In this document: positions 12,990 through 26,490 of the stretch, piece after piece
Layout: each line of letters begins with the position of its first letter
How positions within the stretch are numbered: the stretch's first letter is position 1
Assembly (NCBI GenBank): GCA_022457065.1
Contig: JAJGBQ010000006.1
Coordinates: 1,550,001 to 1,614,000 of the forward strand
From: Curvularia sp. ZM96
Lineage: Eukaryota > Ascomycota > Dothideomycetes > Pleosporales > Pleosporaceae
Reading direction: 5' to 3'
Length of the DNA stretch: 64,000 nt
Made by a program: the position numbers and the translations under genes
Notes under the pieces: model-generated
The model's database searches: none
The model's input: the letters and a program-made list of their open reading frames with translations, nothing else
Told to the model about the DNA's origin: nothing

Positions 12990-13592
12990 GCTTTGACGGA
13001 GCTCGGGGTTGTGTCGACAGTTGTATGCCTTGTCTTGTCTCCGGCGCGTCGTGTCGTAGACAAGCAGCGGAGACACGTCTTACTGACAGTACGCAAACCA
13101 AAGACCGACGTAATCGCGTTGACCGGAAAAAAGTATTATGCGTCGTCGCACCACTTTATTCTCATGCGGGGAAGCTGCGCGGGCACTACTGCTGTAGCTA
13201 TGTTTGCACCAGAGCGTCAGTCAAAGGGCCACAGATAGTATCGGTGTAGAATGCGAACTGCCTCGCGAGCGGAGGCTAGGCTGGACATGACCGGTTGGGG
13301 CTGATTGTTGTCATGACATGGTGTGTTGTTTAGACGGCTCCCATGTTTTGGTGGGTGGGGGTAAATGTGTGGAGCGGGCAAGGGACTTCCCAGCGAGCGC
13401 CTCCGAGACCCAACTTGGGGCCGCTGTCCTTGGGCCGCCCACCAACATCACCACCCCTGGACTGCTCGACAAGGGTTTATTGTTTTGTTGTGGTTATGCT
13501 TCAGTGTATGTATATTGTTCGGATTATCAGCAGGGTTAACAGGGTGCACGTCCGCCATCCCTAGTTCGTATCTCTACCTAGGCTCCCACCCC
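12990..13592. other. Intergenic, Iks1 upstream region
   Basis: About 600 bases with the Iks1 promoter and the 3' flank of the epimerase gene. A plus-strand open frame that starts here and runs to 14219 is mostly antisense to the epimerase exons and was not accepted. Confidence 0.55.
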
Positions 13593-14610
13593 TTACAGAT
13601 GGCTCTTGAGCAACATGCCACCCTCCCAAACCTCACCCTTCTCCAACTTTTGCCAGCCATCTACAGCACCGACCTCTACACACACCATATTCTTGTAACC
13701 ATCATCGGGCGAGAAGTCGCCCATAGCCTTGGCCTTTTCGATCCATGGGTTCCACGTGACGGTGTCCTTGACGTTGTCGCGAATGACGTCGAAGCGGGGC
13801 TTGCCGTCTTCGACGATCGATGTCGTGTCCTGCTTGATGTCCTTGTAAACACGGTCGACCTCGCCCGTGATCTTGAGCTGGTTGTCGCTCTGTGTGTGGA
13901 TCGAGGCGTTGAGAACCTTGTCGATGTACTCGGTGCCGGAGAGGCCAGTAATAGCAATCTTGGAAATGTCTTGGATTTTGAAGTAGGTGTGGAGCAGGAA
14001 CTGGAACTCGAAGCTCTCCTCGCCCTCATTGCGAACCGTGAGCACTGCCTGCAGGCTATCCTTGCTCAATGTGACACTGTAGACAAGACCAAAGTCAAGC
14101 GGCCATGCCTTACGCGACTCCTCGCTGAGTGCCTGGCGATCGAGACCAAAGTCGAGCTTGACCGAGTTGGAGTCGAGAGCATCTTCCGCGGTGGATTTGC
14201 CCATGTACTCCCATCGTGACGCGCGAGCGAAGCCGTGCTGGGGAAGCGTAGAAGTCGGGTGGCCTTCCTTGGGCGGTGGGCCGAATACCTGACGATAGCT
14301 GTTAGGGAGTGTGCCTCATATGTACCAGGTCGACAATGCCTACCGGGAACACGACGGGAATACCGCCCCTCACGGGCTTATTGCCAGTCAAGTCGGCGGC
14401 CTCGCTCAGCCACAGGTTCTCAGTCTGTCCGCCATTGCTCTTCCAGCTGGTAACAGTAGCTCCAAAGAGCATGACCTCGATGCTCTCTCCGGAGGGCAGT
14501 CTAGCAATGACCTTCTGGCTACCACCCTCACCAACAATGTCGACCTGGGGCGCGGGTCCAGTAGCAGCGGGCGCGTTCAGCGCAGAAGGGCGGTTCGCAC
14601 GTTCAACCAT
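13593..14610 (-). CDS. Glucose-6-phosphate 1-epimerase (YMR099C-like)
   Basis: Aldose-1-epimerase-fold enzyme that interconverts the alpha and beta anomers of hexose 6-phosphates in the cytosol. Exons 14344-14610 and 13593-14288 with a 55-base intron (CCG|GTAGGC, GTCAG|GTATTC) give 320 residues. Recognisable blocks are LWLSEAADL, PVRGGIPVVFPVFGPPP across the splice, LPQHGFAR with the expected catalytic His, WPLDFGLVYSVTL, LHTYFKI, and the C-terminal NPWIEKAKAMGDF and NMVCVEVGAV block, where the catalytic Glu is expected. Length matches yeast YMR099C-type proteins. There is no signal peptide. Confidence 0.92.
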
Positions 14611-17600
14611 TGTGAAGTTGTGTTGTTGATTTAGTCGTTGACGTAGTTCGAGATGGGTCTTGGTGGGTAGGCGGACTATAAGCTGAAAACAGCTTGCTTG
14701 TCGTGATTAATTAATTGCTAGAGAAACAGTCGTAAGTAGGTGAGAGCGAGAGGCAGGTATAAATAGCCAAGGCGACAGCACACTCACATTAGATAGCAGT
14801 GGTTTCCTTCCAAGTGAGAGAAAGAGGGACTGCGGTGAGAGTGAGGGGCAAGCACCTCTTGAGCTTCTGCCCCACCAACGTCTGCCAGCACCGACTGAAA
14901 CGCTGCTGTTTCAGCCCAACTCTCTTGCACTCGCTTGCCCGCCTCGCTCCCACCGCTAGCCGATCTCGTGGCTGTGAAAAGTTCGCTGTTCAGTGGTCAA
15001 GATGAAGATCCAGCTGCGAGCTGCAGCGTAGCCTGCATATCTGGTGAACCAACGGCCGTGGGGCGCCGGCCTGCATCGACAAGGCCGGTCTAAGGGCCGC
15101 CGGAGTCTCCATACCGGTAGCGTTAGCCCTGGTGATCAGTGGATAAGCTGCCTTGTGTAACTTTGGTGAACTTATGAGTTCCCAGTTCTGGTTAAAAAAA
15201 ATGGTCGCCTTGTGCTCTGCCAACAAACAGCTCCGAGCTTGTAGTATCTGACCATACCGGTGCATCAGGAGATACTAGGGTCTCCTTTTCTGTCGCTTGG
15301 CCTATGCTGCACTTGAGGTATCGCGATCGGACCGGTTTTACTTACATAGTTGTGCACAATTTATCCTCGCTGGGACATGGAGCACGACCATGTAATGATG
15401 AATATTTCCCGTTCGAAAAACACATGTTCTTGTTCGGCTGGCAGAAACATTCCTTGTCAAATCAGAACTCTCTTGAATCATAAGGTTCACTCTCGTTTGA
15501 CCAACCATTCCCTAACCAATAATCCCGGTTTTTCTCCTGCGATACGAGAATCGACAATGAATTCGACAGCGAAGAATTTGCCTTGCGGCAGAGAACATCC
15601 CTAGATCGATGATCTCACCTGAAACTCCGACAGCCTCTTTCTGACTTTGGTGCTACACGTCATCACAGTGTCCATTCTAGGCCCCTGGGCAAACCTGAGC
15701 GAAAAGTCGGTGAGAAAGGCTCGTAGCCTAGAATACATGGAACTCGTAGCAGAGTGTTTGAATCGGCTGTGGTTTCTTGTCGTTGTTCAGACTACATGAG
15801 AGACTGTGCGACCCATGGGGTTTGGTACCTTGGATGTAAAATTGCCAAAGGCTTGGGATGCGGGTGGATCTTTTGCTGGCCTTTCTGGTAAGTGGAAAGA
15901 CAATGCTGCTACTGAGGGTCGTGGATGGTACATCAGTTGAAACCAAGCTACAGGACTGCTCGTGGAAATTCCATCTCTTGCTATATGCGTTATATTCTCA
16001 TGCTAAAGGGAATGAGCTAATGAAGTTTGGGACGCTCTTTGCAGCCTCGATTAAAATGTTTACAACACTATTTACAGATTTGTTAGTGCCTTAGACCTAT
16101 TCATTGTAGCTGTGCAGGGAGCTAACTCACCTTGTACCAAGCGACACGCGGCTTAGCTGCATAACAATATAAGCCTCAGTCAAAAAACTCTTTACGGTAG
16201 CGAGATCAGAGTAGAATTGGCAGTCTCAAGCCAAGCTGTGCAAAGAAGCTTGACTTCACCATAACAAATACTCTAACACACCAAGGTGGCGCGTCGTGGC
16301 CAGCGATGACGCTAGCACCTTCTGAGCTTCGACATATCTGCTACTCTCCCTCATAATTTGACGCTGCTTTGACGGGATATGACGAGAAGTGTCACATATG
16401 CCAGGATTCCTTGACCGTGACCGTGGTCGACTTCCGGTCTGGCGTGAGAGATTTTAGCTTGGATCCCTAGTTTTCGCATCCCAGTTAGGACATGGTTTTG
16501 TAGTTTGCAAAATATTGCCTCGGTCACAGAAAGCGCTATATCGGAACCTTTGTAGATTGCATACGCGATTCACGCACTGCGAGTAGTGATATGATAGCTG
16601 ATGAGCAAATAGGAAATGAACTCCTCATATGTCATCACATTTTGGATTAATGACAGTATATGAGAAATACGAGCCAAAACCGCCTTGAGTGCAACTAACA
16701 GCGATTAGATGCATCGTGACAAGCAATTCCGCGGTGTATTATGATTACGAAAAGCAGTTCTTTCTGCTGCATTGACTACTTGGCCGCTAAGCACCGCCTT
16801 ATTTGAATGCTGGAGTTACCGTATTCTCGTAAGTCGTCTGCAATTATCGTAGAGATAGGGAAGAAGACATCGGGAGACGTGTTTCGTTATACAAAAGCCA
16901 CATTGAAATTTGTGCCGTTCAACACATCGAGATCAAACAGTAGGTTTATGATCTGTTCATTTCCTTGTACTCATGCTCGATGCAACCAGTTCACGAAAGT
17001 CGCCTCCTCCATCGAGTGAGGTATTTCAAGAGATATTCCAGAACATCTGAGGCAGTTTCTGATAATGGTCCTTTACATCCACATCTCCAATCGGATCGAA
17101 ATCATAGCAACATCCGAGTTGGCCATGTAACCGAGGCCCACAAAATCTTGACATAGTGAAAACGCCATCTACCAAGTACCTGAACTGCTCCTCGGTGCCT
17201 CGGCCAACTAGTTGGCCATCGCGCTGCCTCCCCACACCCCTTAACGGAATATGTACTTCTGAAAGAAAGCACAAGAACACCAATATCCATCTATTCCATC
17301 GCGCTGTGTCTCTTGGAATACACCTGGCAGGAAATGTTGTGCTAATGAGCACCTATAATAGAAATGAAAGTTGCGGCCTTTATGCGGCATAGCCACTCTT
17401 TGAGCCCTTGCTTTCAAGCCGCGGAATAACGCCGTGGAACAAGAGCATGGCGTTTAAGTCGAAACGCACCAAGATTAGATCTGCGCACCTTCTGCACAAG
17501 ATCTGTATCGAAAGCGTGGTGGCGGCGCGTGCGTGATCCGAGCAGCGAAGGCGGATCTCCCGCGCCCGGCGTGTGTCACTGATGGAGGGGGTGCTAGCCG

Positions 17601-18763
17601 CATCCTACCAGAAGCCCGAGGAACAAAAGACACCTTCGCGCCACCTGCTCTTGCCATGGCGCAGTGGAGACGATGTAAAGGTGTCCTGCAACGAAAGAAT
17701 GCGGCTGAGACATCGTTGGACTTATGCAAGAGATCCACAGGTGCGTCCGCGGACCTTTGCTGGGACCAGTCTGGTGGGAATTCGCGAATCTTCACATGCG
17801 AGAAAAAGAAAAGTGGCTGATCAGGTTATTCGCCAGGCGCATACGGTTGATGACGAGTCCCTGGGCCCAGATATGCAGCCCTTGCCGTCTATTCTCAAAA
17901 AGCAACCAAGCGTGGTAGTCCGGGGACTAACTAAACACCTTCCGCAAGAGAGCACTTGTTTAGTGGGCGCTAGTAAACAGCCATTTCAGATTTATGGAGG
18001 CGAAACTTTATGCGTTAGGATGATGTAGCAAGTAAGGCTCACATCGCGGTGGTGGGACCCTGTCAAAATGCTTGCTTGGTGGCCTGACAACAACCGCCTG
18101 TAAAATTCCAGTCAGCTTGACATCAATCTCTCATCTCGGAATTTGCGCCTTGGAAGGAAGGAGAGCTTTGACGTAATCTTGGGAGAATATACGCGGGTAG
18201 CTCCCCAGATTACATACGAGCGAAGCGATCGGGGGGAGCGGAAGTGAGACAATCCTGGATAAAATCTCGGGCCGGGATTGTGTTTGACAGGCCACCGGCC
18301 GGTGGGGAAAGAAATGCTCTGGCCCGGCCCAACAGACCGAAGGATCATCGAGAAATTGCGTACAAGCCGTGGAGGAACAACTCGTACGAATTGGCGTGAT
18401 TGGGCGACATTCATCTAGGAGGTCGGCCGATAGGTTCGCTAGTTCGGTTCTCGGTACCATACTAGTTGTCAACAGGGGCCGTAGGCGCGCGATTGGATCC
18501 CCAAATGGAGACGACTACGCTTGGGTGTTGTAGGTGTGTACCACATCGAGACGAGGGCTGAAAGCAAAAGGATGGGTGTTCGATCTTGCCGAGAGGCGAA
18601 GTTCGTTGACACTTGGAGTGATAGATGGATTCGAGGATTCGACATTTCTAGTCGGACTATTAAGAGTATAGTTGCTCTATCGATATAAGCCGTGAAGTCT
18701 CGTTACAAGTATATGGTATCGCTTTTAAAGGAGAAAAAAGTAAACAAATGCAAACATATAAAA
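14611..18763. other. 4.1 kb without a supported gene
   Basis: Upstream of the epimerase and downstream of the rhodopsin-domain gene. The part from about 15100 to 17100 is AT-richer than the flanking genes and interrupted by many stops. Frames up to about 150 codons near 17500-18030 show no motif. It may be decayed transposon or pseudogene DNA, but I could not recognise ends or a donor family. Confidence 0.45.
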
Positions 18764-20234
18764 TTACCGCGAAGTACGAGGCGTTTGTTCCACGAGCATC
18801 TCGGCAGTGCTCGCTGTCTCGACGTCTTTTGCTGATGAAGCATCGTCCCAATGCCGGTGGGATGTCGGTGTTTTCCATCCGCTCATTTGCACGCCTTCGG
18901 CACCCTCTACTTGCACATGTATGTCGGTGACGACTTGGATGTCTCGTCCGTCCTCCTCTGATTCGCGTGAGCGCTTTGTCACATCCAGGACATAGCCCTG
19001 CTTTGAGCGCAGTATCTTGCTTCCTCCTTTGCTTCCATAGGTCGCCGGATAGTTTGGTCGTGAATAATTGCTGCGGTGTCGAGAAGGGAATGCCTTGGGG
19101 AAGTACTTCGTCATCAGGGGTCTCAGCAATGGAAGACAGGCGCAAATAATGCCGACATTGGTTTCTACGGAACTCCAAGTTGCTGCAGGTGGATTGTCGT
19201 AGGTTTGGTCCGAAGAGTTCGATATCGCGACGAGGGACTGCAGGCGTAGGATTGATACAATGCACACACTGTAAAACATACAGTTAGCATGGTTTCTTCA
19301 GTGAGCTTTAAGATCTAAGAAACAGGCGCAATAGATGCGACACGTGATGAATAGGTGCACTGTAGCCCCTGACCTTGGAAACCAGAGGATCGTTTGGCAT
19401 ACAAGGATGCAAGAAAAGGAAACCGCAAGAAACCACTTACAATCCACCGACGGCGAAGATCGAGATGAGACCAATCTTTTGTCTTTTGCCCAGATTCAAG
19501 CTTCGTATGACGGGTATGGGAAGGATGATGATGGCAAAATCGGTCAAGATGTTGATAGCGGCATTGGTGAACCACATAGCGAACTGGTTTATACAACTGG
19601 CCTTCTCTTTGGTCCAGAACGCTCTGACAGGGATACAAGCAAAGATGCTAGAGAAGACGGTCCAGATGGTGTAGCAGATTACGACGGCCATGACAGTCCA
19701 GTTGGCTATCTGAAAGGCTCTAGGTGGGAAGATCCGTCGATATTGGAGGAGCATGGATCCTTTGGTTAACCCAAGAGACAGGTAATACACCATCAGACTG
19801 GACCAGAAGGCCTGAAAAAAAAGGAATCAGTAAGGTCTAGGAAGGCATGAGAAGCGGTCTTACCCTTAGGAAGATGGTCATGTCGCGTGGCGTAACATCA
19901 GCGATGTGTTTTCCCATTCCATAACAGGCCTCTAGTTGAGGTTAGCAGTGACAAATAGCGAGGACAGGAAGGGTACGTACGAATGCCAATGCATATGGTC
20001 AAACCTATCGAACAGAGCTGGTAACGGTCAGCGGAAGGGCCTAGTCATTCGCATACAGATCCATCCACTCACCATCGCCAGAGCGATGCCCAAATCTTCT
20101 ATTCCAGCACATCGAATGATATAGAGCCGTGTGTATAGTCGGAGGATGACGATAATGAGAGCGAGGCCAGTGAAGATGGAAGAGATGATGACGGCTTCCC
20201 GTCCTCGCGGGTTTTCAGATAATGGATCAGTCAT
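18764..20234 (-). CDS. Fungal rhodopsin-domain (SAT4-type) integral membrane protein
   Basis: Seven-helix plasma-membrane protein of the fungal rhodopsin-domain family, which is abundant in Pezizomycotina and mostly of unknown function. Five exons: 20073-20234, 19981-20017, 19864-19931, 19441-19811 and 18764-19268, giving 380 residues. The small exons are supported by frame and by family motifs: LCSIGLTICIGI, then QACYGMGKHIADVTPRDM, then FLR joined to AFWSSLMVYYLSLGLTKGSM. Later blocks include LQYRRIFP, FAMWFTNAAINILTDFAII, ILPIPVIRSLNL and TWSSVETNVGIICACLPLLRP. The cytosolic tail of about 120 residues is Ser/Thr-rich and charged. Ligand and function cannot be told from sequence. Confidence 0.88.
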
Positions 20235-23200
20235 GGTGTGCTGATGAGGCCACGAGGCGTCCAGAGGATGAGATTGTAAGACCCTGTGGGGAAGACATGG
20301 AGTATTTCACACTCAGCCGTCAAAGTCCCTGAATCACGATTGGTGGCGTGTGAGCATGGTTGATGTGTGTTCCGCCAGCGTCCTTGTGCACGTTCCCCGC
20401 TTTCCAAATACCCACTCCACGGGAGCGTCTGCCAATAGTTCCGTGATCCCAACAGATCGCAGCCTTGCCTGAAAAGTTTCCGCGGGTTCATGACTCGACT
20501 ATGAGACAGTCACAGATGTTGGCCTCTGCACGCCTTGTGTTACATGCCGGCCGCTGCCGGGATCTACAGCAAAATGAAACAGCGTGAGCGTCGTGGCTGC
20601 GGACTGGAGATACCTCTGCCAAGCACTGCTGCACAGTCTCATGGTGGTGGGCGGGTAAAGTCAATTTCATTATGGGTGGGTGAGAAGAAAGGGGAGTCCT
20701 TGGACCAGATGGTGTCACCATCCATGTACAACGGATGAATTGTTTCAGATCCAAACGAGTATTTCGGCTGGTACGGCACAGTGACCTAATGCTGCAGTGC
20801 GATGGCTTGGAGGGGGGTGCTGGGCCATTGGACATTTTGCCTCTTCAGGCCTCTGAGCAGATCTAGCTGGCGAATCAGCGCCCACGGCGATCTGCAAGTA
20901 TGCACGTCGGTGCGAACACACGTATGCAGGAACGTGGTGGAACCGGGCGGATCACAGGGAAATGTCGAATGGGACACGATTGATTCGATTCGTGGATCGT
21001 GTAAGCGAGCTGCAGGGAGCGGTACGCAAAATACCCATTGTACCGACTAGACGTACATAACACGCAGATGAGGACTTCGGAGATCGAGCCTGTTTCCCCT
21101 TGGTTTCCTGAGTGTGTCGCCAGCTCGTGTGGCCATATAATGCTGTCAGGTTATTATACACGGGACGTAGAGGTATACAGCAAAGACTAATTGAGGCTCG
21201 GACCGGCCTCTTAGTGGCAGTCCGCCGGCCCGCGTTGACAGTCTTGCCACCAGGCGTCCGACGCTCTTGTTACTTAGCATCATGCGATGCAGGGCGCACG
21301 GTCTTGCAGCATTGCGGATCCAGATGCCCACTGACGTGCTTGCCAGATGTTCATGGAAACGAGTCGCCATGTTGCCAGATTATTGATATAGAAACGGTCG
21401 ATTGCGTGAGAAAACAGTACCAGTAGAGGTATGGTACGATGGCGATCCCAGGCGCTTGGTAGCATTTTGCCTATTTCTAGAATCCACCCCTGTGACTGGC
21501 TGGCAGCAACCGGCAGAGGCACGGCACGCGAGTCGGGCTATCCTGGCCATGTCTCTATGATAGACGGCTGTGGTTGGCTCTGGAGACGGGCCGCCAACTC
21601 TATAACTTGTGAAGCCGTCTGCCTCCGGTTTTAGTGGTGGTGTCGTCAAACTGTGTACCTGGATTCTCCATGCAAACATCGGTTGATTATCCGGCCTTAC
21701 CCTTCACCGCCATGAGATGCCAACCGCACGATTAGCCTCCGGGCGTTTATCACAACAGTAGGTTAGACTTGATATTGGGATCGTCTGCCTCGCAGCGTTT
21801 CGCAACACGTGCAACGAGGGCCAGGGTGACATTCTACGATAGGGGTCGAAGGGTATCGCCAAGGCGCTAGTCTGTTCTTGCGGAGCACTATGCCTCGCGC
21901 GTGAAAGATCCGCAAGTTCCCACACCAGAAAAGTCTCACAGCTCCCGAAAACGTGCGAACCACGGCGACTTAATCGCTCGCCCTATGGTCAATCAAAAGT
22001 GGGCTCGATAGCAGTCAGCTGCGACACGTGTGTATCTGTCATTCTCGTGGGGCCATGCCCTTGCACCTACCCAGTTGGCCTCGTGGCTTTGAAGATCATC
22101 CTAGGCCTCTCTCCCGATGCCAAAGTGAAGCAACGCCAACCCGGATACATACATTGGGCCAATGGACTGCAATAACGACGCCTCGATGAAACCATTCTTC
22201 TTACAGGCGCAGCTTCAATCGTATATCCCCTTAGGACAAGGGTTTGCGGGGAAAGGTCGGGAATCAACATTCCGCCCGAGCCACGCGGCTCGCAGACGTA
22301 CTCAACACCATGAGCCATGCCAGCAGAAGCAACCTGGTGTCAGGCACCAATGCACGTGTATGGTTGTTGCGACAAGAGAAGGCCCGTAGTATACATGTTA
22401 CGATGTTGCGACAGCAAGAGCAGGACAAAAGACCTCCTGTATCGGCACTAACGCATCTCGTGCCAGGACAAAACGTCGTTTGTGATGTTGGCTGACGGAT
22501 TTGTGTCTTTGTCCAAGAAACCTTTCCTTCATTCTACTCCCCACATTGGGATACTGGGTAGTTTTCGGCTGCCGATATGCCGACTGGTTCAATTCCTTAT
22601 ATCCGGACAGCGCTGATCAATGTCGAGTTCTTACCGCCCCGTGGGCGACTTCACCAAGGGCCCGCATCTGAGCTCGGTACACAGTAGACCTGCACCTGTA
22701 CCATTGGATGATTATAGTGGCGATCTTCACATGTATCCCCCACACAGTTTTGTGGGCTTGTCAAAATCGAACTACCACCGCACTGGGCAGCCGCCGCACA
22801 CACCGTATCGAGGGCAACCGTTCATGTCTCCAGTTTGCTAACGTGTCCGGTTGGTGGAAAGTGCAAAAGCTTTTGAAGATAATGCGAGTTTGGAAGGCGA
22901 TTCATGAACGTCACTGAATTGTGCACTCTGGCGTGGAATAAGATTACGCATGCGCTACCCCGGGCAAGGGTGCTCCCTTCTGTGTCATCCACGTTGAACA
23001 TACGAAGTGATACACATACCACGTGCTCAGCCGATGGTAGTGCTGACGACAATCTGTCAGACTTGTCAAACCTTGTTCCTTTTCGACCGAACGTGTTTCC
23101 GTGATGAGCGTATAGAGTATCTCTTAACGCAACAACAGTAGCAACTAAGCCCTACGAGAGCTTGGTACTGTCCGCGGCCATCAGTCAGAGGCTGGCCGAA

Positions 23201-23603
23201 TAGGTGATAGAGCCAACGTAACTGACTCATTGAATTCTCGAAGAGAGACGATGCTTGCATAAGCTGGAAGCTGCTTCTCTGATACATGTACCACAAAAGC
23301 TATTGGGCCCTAGTTTTGGCCGCTTACTCATCCGTTAGGTGGGATCGTCGAATAGTATCTACTTTGGTGAAATTCTTCGTATCTGCTCACCTTCAAGGTC
23401 ACTCATGTTGGCGCCGTGACTATGAGTTGGTACGAAGCGTCTCTTCTAAGCTTATTCAAAAGGAGAAACTTGACATTCAACGTGTATATAATAGAAGGCA
23501 AAGTCTTCCCTTTGGTTTATCCTACACTCATCACACTCTTTTAACATTATTATATTCATACTATTTTTGAACATAATTACATAATCTTCTAACATTCGTT
23601 ATC
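20235..23603. other. 3.4 kb without a supported gene
   Basis: Upstream of the rhodopsin-domain gene. Many short frames occur on both strands, none with motif or splice support. The last 100 bases are the AT-rich promoter and leader of the small secreted protein gene. Confidence 0.45.
23485..23492 (+). promoter_or_regulatory. TATA box of the small secreted protein gene
   Basis: TATATAAT about 115 bases upstream of the ATG at 23604, followed by an AT- and pyrimidine-rich leader. This suggests the 72-codon frame is a real, inducible gene. Confidence 0.5.
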
Positions 23604-23822
23604 ATGAAGTATCTCACTCTTGTCTCTCTTATTGCCCTTGCGGCATCCGCGGCAGCTGCGCCAGTTATGAACGTAGCAAAGCCTGTTCCCCGAGCCGAGC
23701 AACCTGGCCCTAGCATTGGCCACCATGGCAAACATAGCACTCCGCCTGTTCCCCGGGCTGATGGTCAAAATCCCAGAGAAGCCCCAAAAGGCGGGCATGA
23801 AGGCAGACACGGCTCATTGTAA
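23604..23822 (+). CDS. Small secreted protein, 72 residues
   Basis: Intronless frame of 72 residues. The first 19 or 20 residues (MKYLTLVSLIALAASAAAA) form a clear signal peptide with a likely cut before PVMN. The mature part of about 52 residues has no Cys. It is rich in Pro, Gly, His and Arg and contains two copies of a short unit, KPVPRAEQ and PPVPRADG. The duplication is visible in the DNA too (CCTGTTCCCCGAGCCGA near 23680 and CCTGTTCCCCGGGCTGA near 23748). There are no Lys-Arg Kex2 sites. The gene is isolated in a gene-poor, AT-rich stretch. Function is unknown; a secreted peptide or effector role is possible but unproven. Confidence 0.7.
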   Translation: MKYLTLVSLIALAASAAAAPVMNVAKPVPRAEQPGPSIGHHGKHSTPPVPRADGQNPREAPKGGHEGRHGSL

Positions 23823-26490
23823 AGAGCACGCCTATGCTGCGAGTTGGTATTAGAGATAGTCGTTGTATGGAGTTCTCTTTTTCTTAAAGAGTTTAAGCTC
23901 GACCGACTAGGACAAGAGATTTAGGGATAATAATAATTTATAAATCCAAATCAAACTTATTTTCATTTTAAAAAAATGTTGGAGTATATCTATCTAGTCT
24001 CTTCACAGGAGTAGAAGGTATTATCTTTTGCTCCTATAGTTATGAGCCTGGAGTCGCTAGCTACGCAGTAGCTAAGTTACTAGCTAGTGCTAAAACCATT
24101 AATAGCCTTCCAGATTATACCGGAGACTGTATGCCATGTTTAGATATCAGAAAATTTGCAGTGCCCGTAAGCTGAGAAGAGATATTGCGCATACTCCCTG
24201 AGTATTGAAGCCTTGAGGGATAAACTAGACAGCCCATGATCATGCTGACGTACGTATACCAATGTCTATTTGTGAGAGTGTGGTTAGTCAGGAATCATAT
24301 CTCGCTTCTATTTTTTCTCTACTGGAGTTATCTCACACATTAGGAACACTATTTTTTTTAGTGAAACATTCTAGACAAACAGGAAAGTCAGCTGAAGCTA
24401 CAAGGCGTCTACATGTTTTTCCAGTAACCAGATTAAAATAACATGTGTGGCAGTCATTTTGAATGCTTCTAGACAATGAGAAAAGCGTTTCATCAGTGTG
24501 TCAAAATTTCGAATGATGAGAACCCCCGAAAAGGATTGATTATTCCACGATATGATCAAGTACGGAGTACAGAGCACTGACAAAAGGAGACTAGTCAGAT
24601 GCCACGTGACCAATACACTACCGAAGTACGAGTGAGAACATCGCATACTACAAGATGTGTAAAGTCATGTGCGCAAAGCATATCCCTCGCCATGAGTTTC
24701 CATAACCTAGACTAATGGCTATCCGGGTGACTCTCAGCATCACAAGCCTCGTATGTACATGAGATTTTCCAAGACCACAGGGCTTTTCACGAGCAATTTC
24801 GCTTCCTGTGCAACGCTTGGCCGCGTCTAGCTCCGGACTTGCAACAAATTTATCCCCAAATCCAGGAAATAATGTCCATTGCACCATATTGTTTTCGGGT
24901 TCTCATTCTTCACGAAACATTTCTGTTGAGATGTATCGACGCAAATGCAAGTTAGTCACGGATCATCTTAATATGTGCAATCTTATTGTTTCATGATGCA
25001 CGATTTAACCGAGCCCTGTAGGTTCGCTGGCATGCTTCTAAAAGGGGTCGTGTCATTGGTGGGGGGAAGCAGCCGGCATCCTGAGAGTTGGATGCTGGAA
25101 ACGGGATGCATTAAAAGCGCTAGCTCACTAGGGCATCAGCGCCGGTCATTGCACATGTACTTGGTACACAGATGCAGGTAGGAGGTTTGCAGCAGCGGCT
25201 CAGGCTTGGTAGTGACTGTCAGGTGGGCTTTTGACGGGACGGAGGAAAAGTTGTTTGAGGGTATAGTTGTGGCAAGGGCCTTGAAACACAGCAGGGCAGT
25301 ACTGAAACATGTACGTATATAGGTAGGATGTTATGTATACCTGCAGTTAGGTCACTGTGATGCTGACACTTCCAGGCATGTGACTTGGATGGGCTCAGCG
25401 ACGCACCCATGAGACGCGGCTAATACCAAATGAACTTCCTCGGGCCATACGGATGTTTTAGGGACTATTTCCTGCGCCACATGTTTTCCTGCGTCAGATT
25501 AGCTTCCCGTCATCTAGAATCAGCTGCGCTCATATGCTATGCGCAGTCTGCTGGTCTAAGGACCTACCACATTGGTCGCCATCCGCTGTGCCGCAAACCA
25601 GCGTCTGCACCTTCTGCTTCCCTGCAGCAGGCGAGATGATGGCCAAGTAATTTTGACAAGATGGCGTGTGTAAGTAAACGTGTAGTGTATGTAGCGTACC
25701 GCGCTGAGTCCAGCATGGAGACTCTGGACCGCTTTTAGGGCTGCCCCCATATTTCCCCGCATCAGTGCCCCAGACCAGTCACCTAGTGCGACTCGGCAAT
25801 CACTCACAGCTGCGGAGAAGCCTACCAAAATGCCCTTCGCCCTTCAACTGCCGTTCGATCCAAGTTGGTTTTCAGAGCCTCCTGACGAGCTCATCGTGAC
25901 ATTTTCTTCGCTGAGGGCCAATAAGGGACTGCTTTTGCATCTGCCGTGCCGCCACATTACATCCGCTCGGTCCTCCGGTCGGGCTAATTTTGAAATGACC
26001 AGCGCAGCCATCATGGATACACTAGCAAGGCCCCAGCCAACCGAGTATCCTAAAAGCTTAACTCCGTGGCAAAAATAAAGCTGCTGGTGCTTGTCTATGC
26101 ATCACATATTGGATAAGCCGCATGGCCTGACCACTCGCAGCTGTCCAAGCCCAATGAACTGGCGGAGTTGACTCCGTACGACTTCTCCCTTTCGTCTTTG
26201 ATATCTCTGGATTCGTATCCGTGCATCATTGCCGTTGTTCCGCCTTGACCTGGGCACGGCCATATGGTCCCGAACGCCCGTCAGCTTACGAAAAGCTATT
26301 TGTACTTACACAGCACAAGTGCGGTTGAATATCAGCCCCTTTGAAGTTACAGATTTGCATCCAGTTGGTCACATCCCCAGTCAATCGTGGAGGGCGAGGT
26401 AGTTGAAACACTGCTGCTGGTCTATCACAATATTTACTGAACTCTATTGCTACCTTGGTCACGAACACGTCCTCTCTAGCCTACGCGACC
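23823..26490. other. 2.7 kb AT-rich, no supported gene
   Basis: The 3' flank of the small secreted protein gene followed by AT-rich DNA with short quasi-palindromes (CTAGCTACGCAGTAGCTAAG near 24057). The final part is the MFS gene promoter. No transposon frame was recognised. Confidence 0.45.

Noticed and set aside
13365..14219. 284-codon plus-strand frame
   Set aside because: It is mostly antisense to the glucose-6-phosphate epimerase exons, whose family motifs are unmistakable; the plus frame has no motif.
23364..23383. GGTGAAATTCTT resembling small-subunit rRNA
   Set aside because: Only a 12-base resemblance; the flanking sequence does not continue as rRNA.
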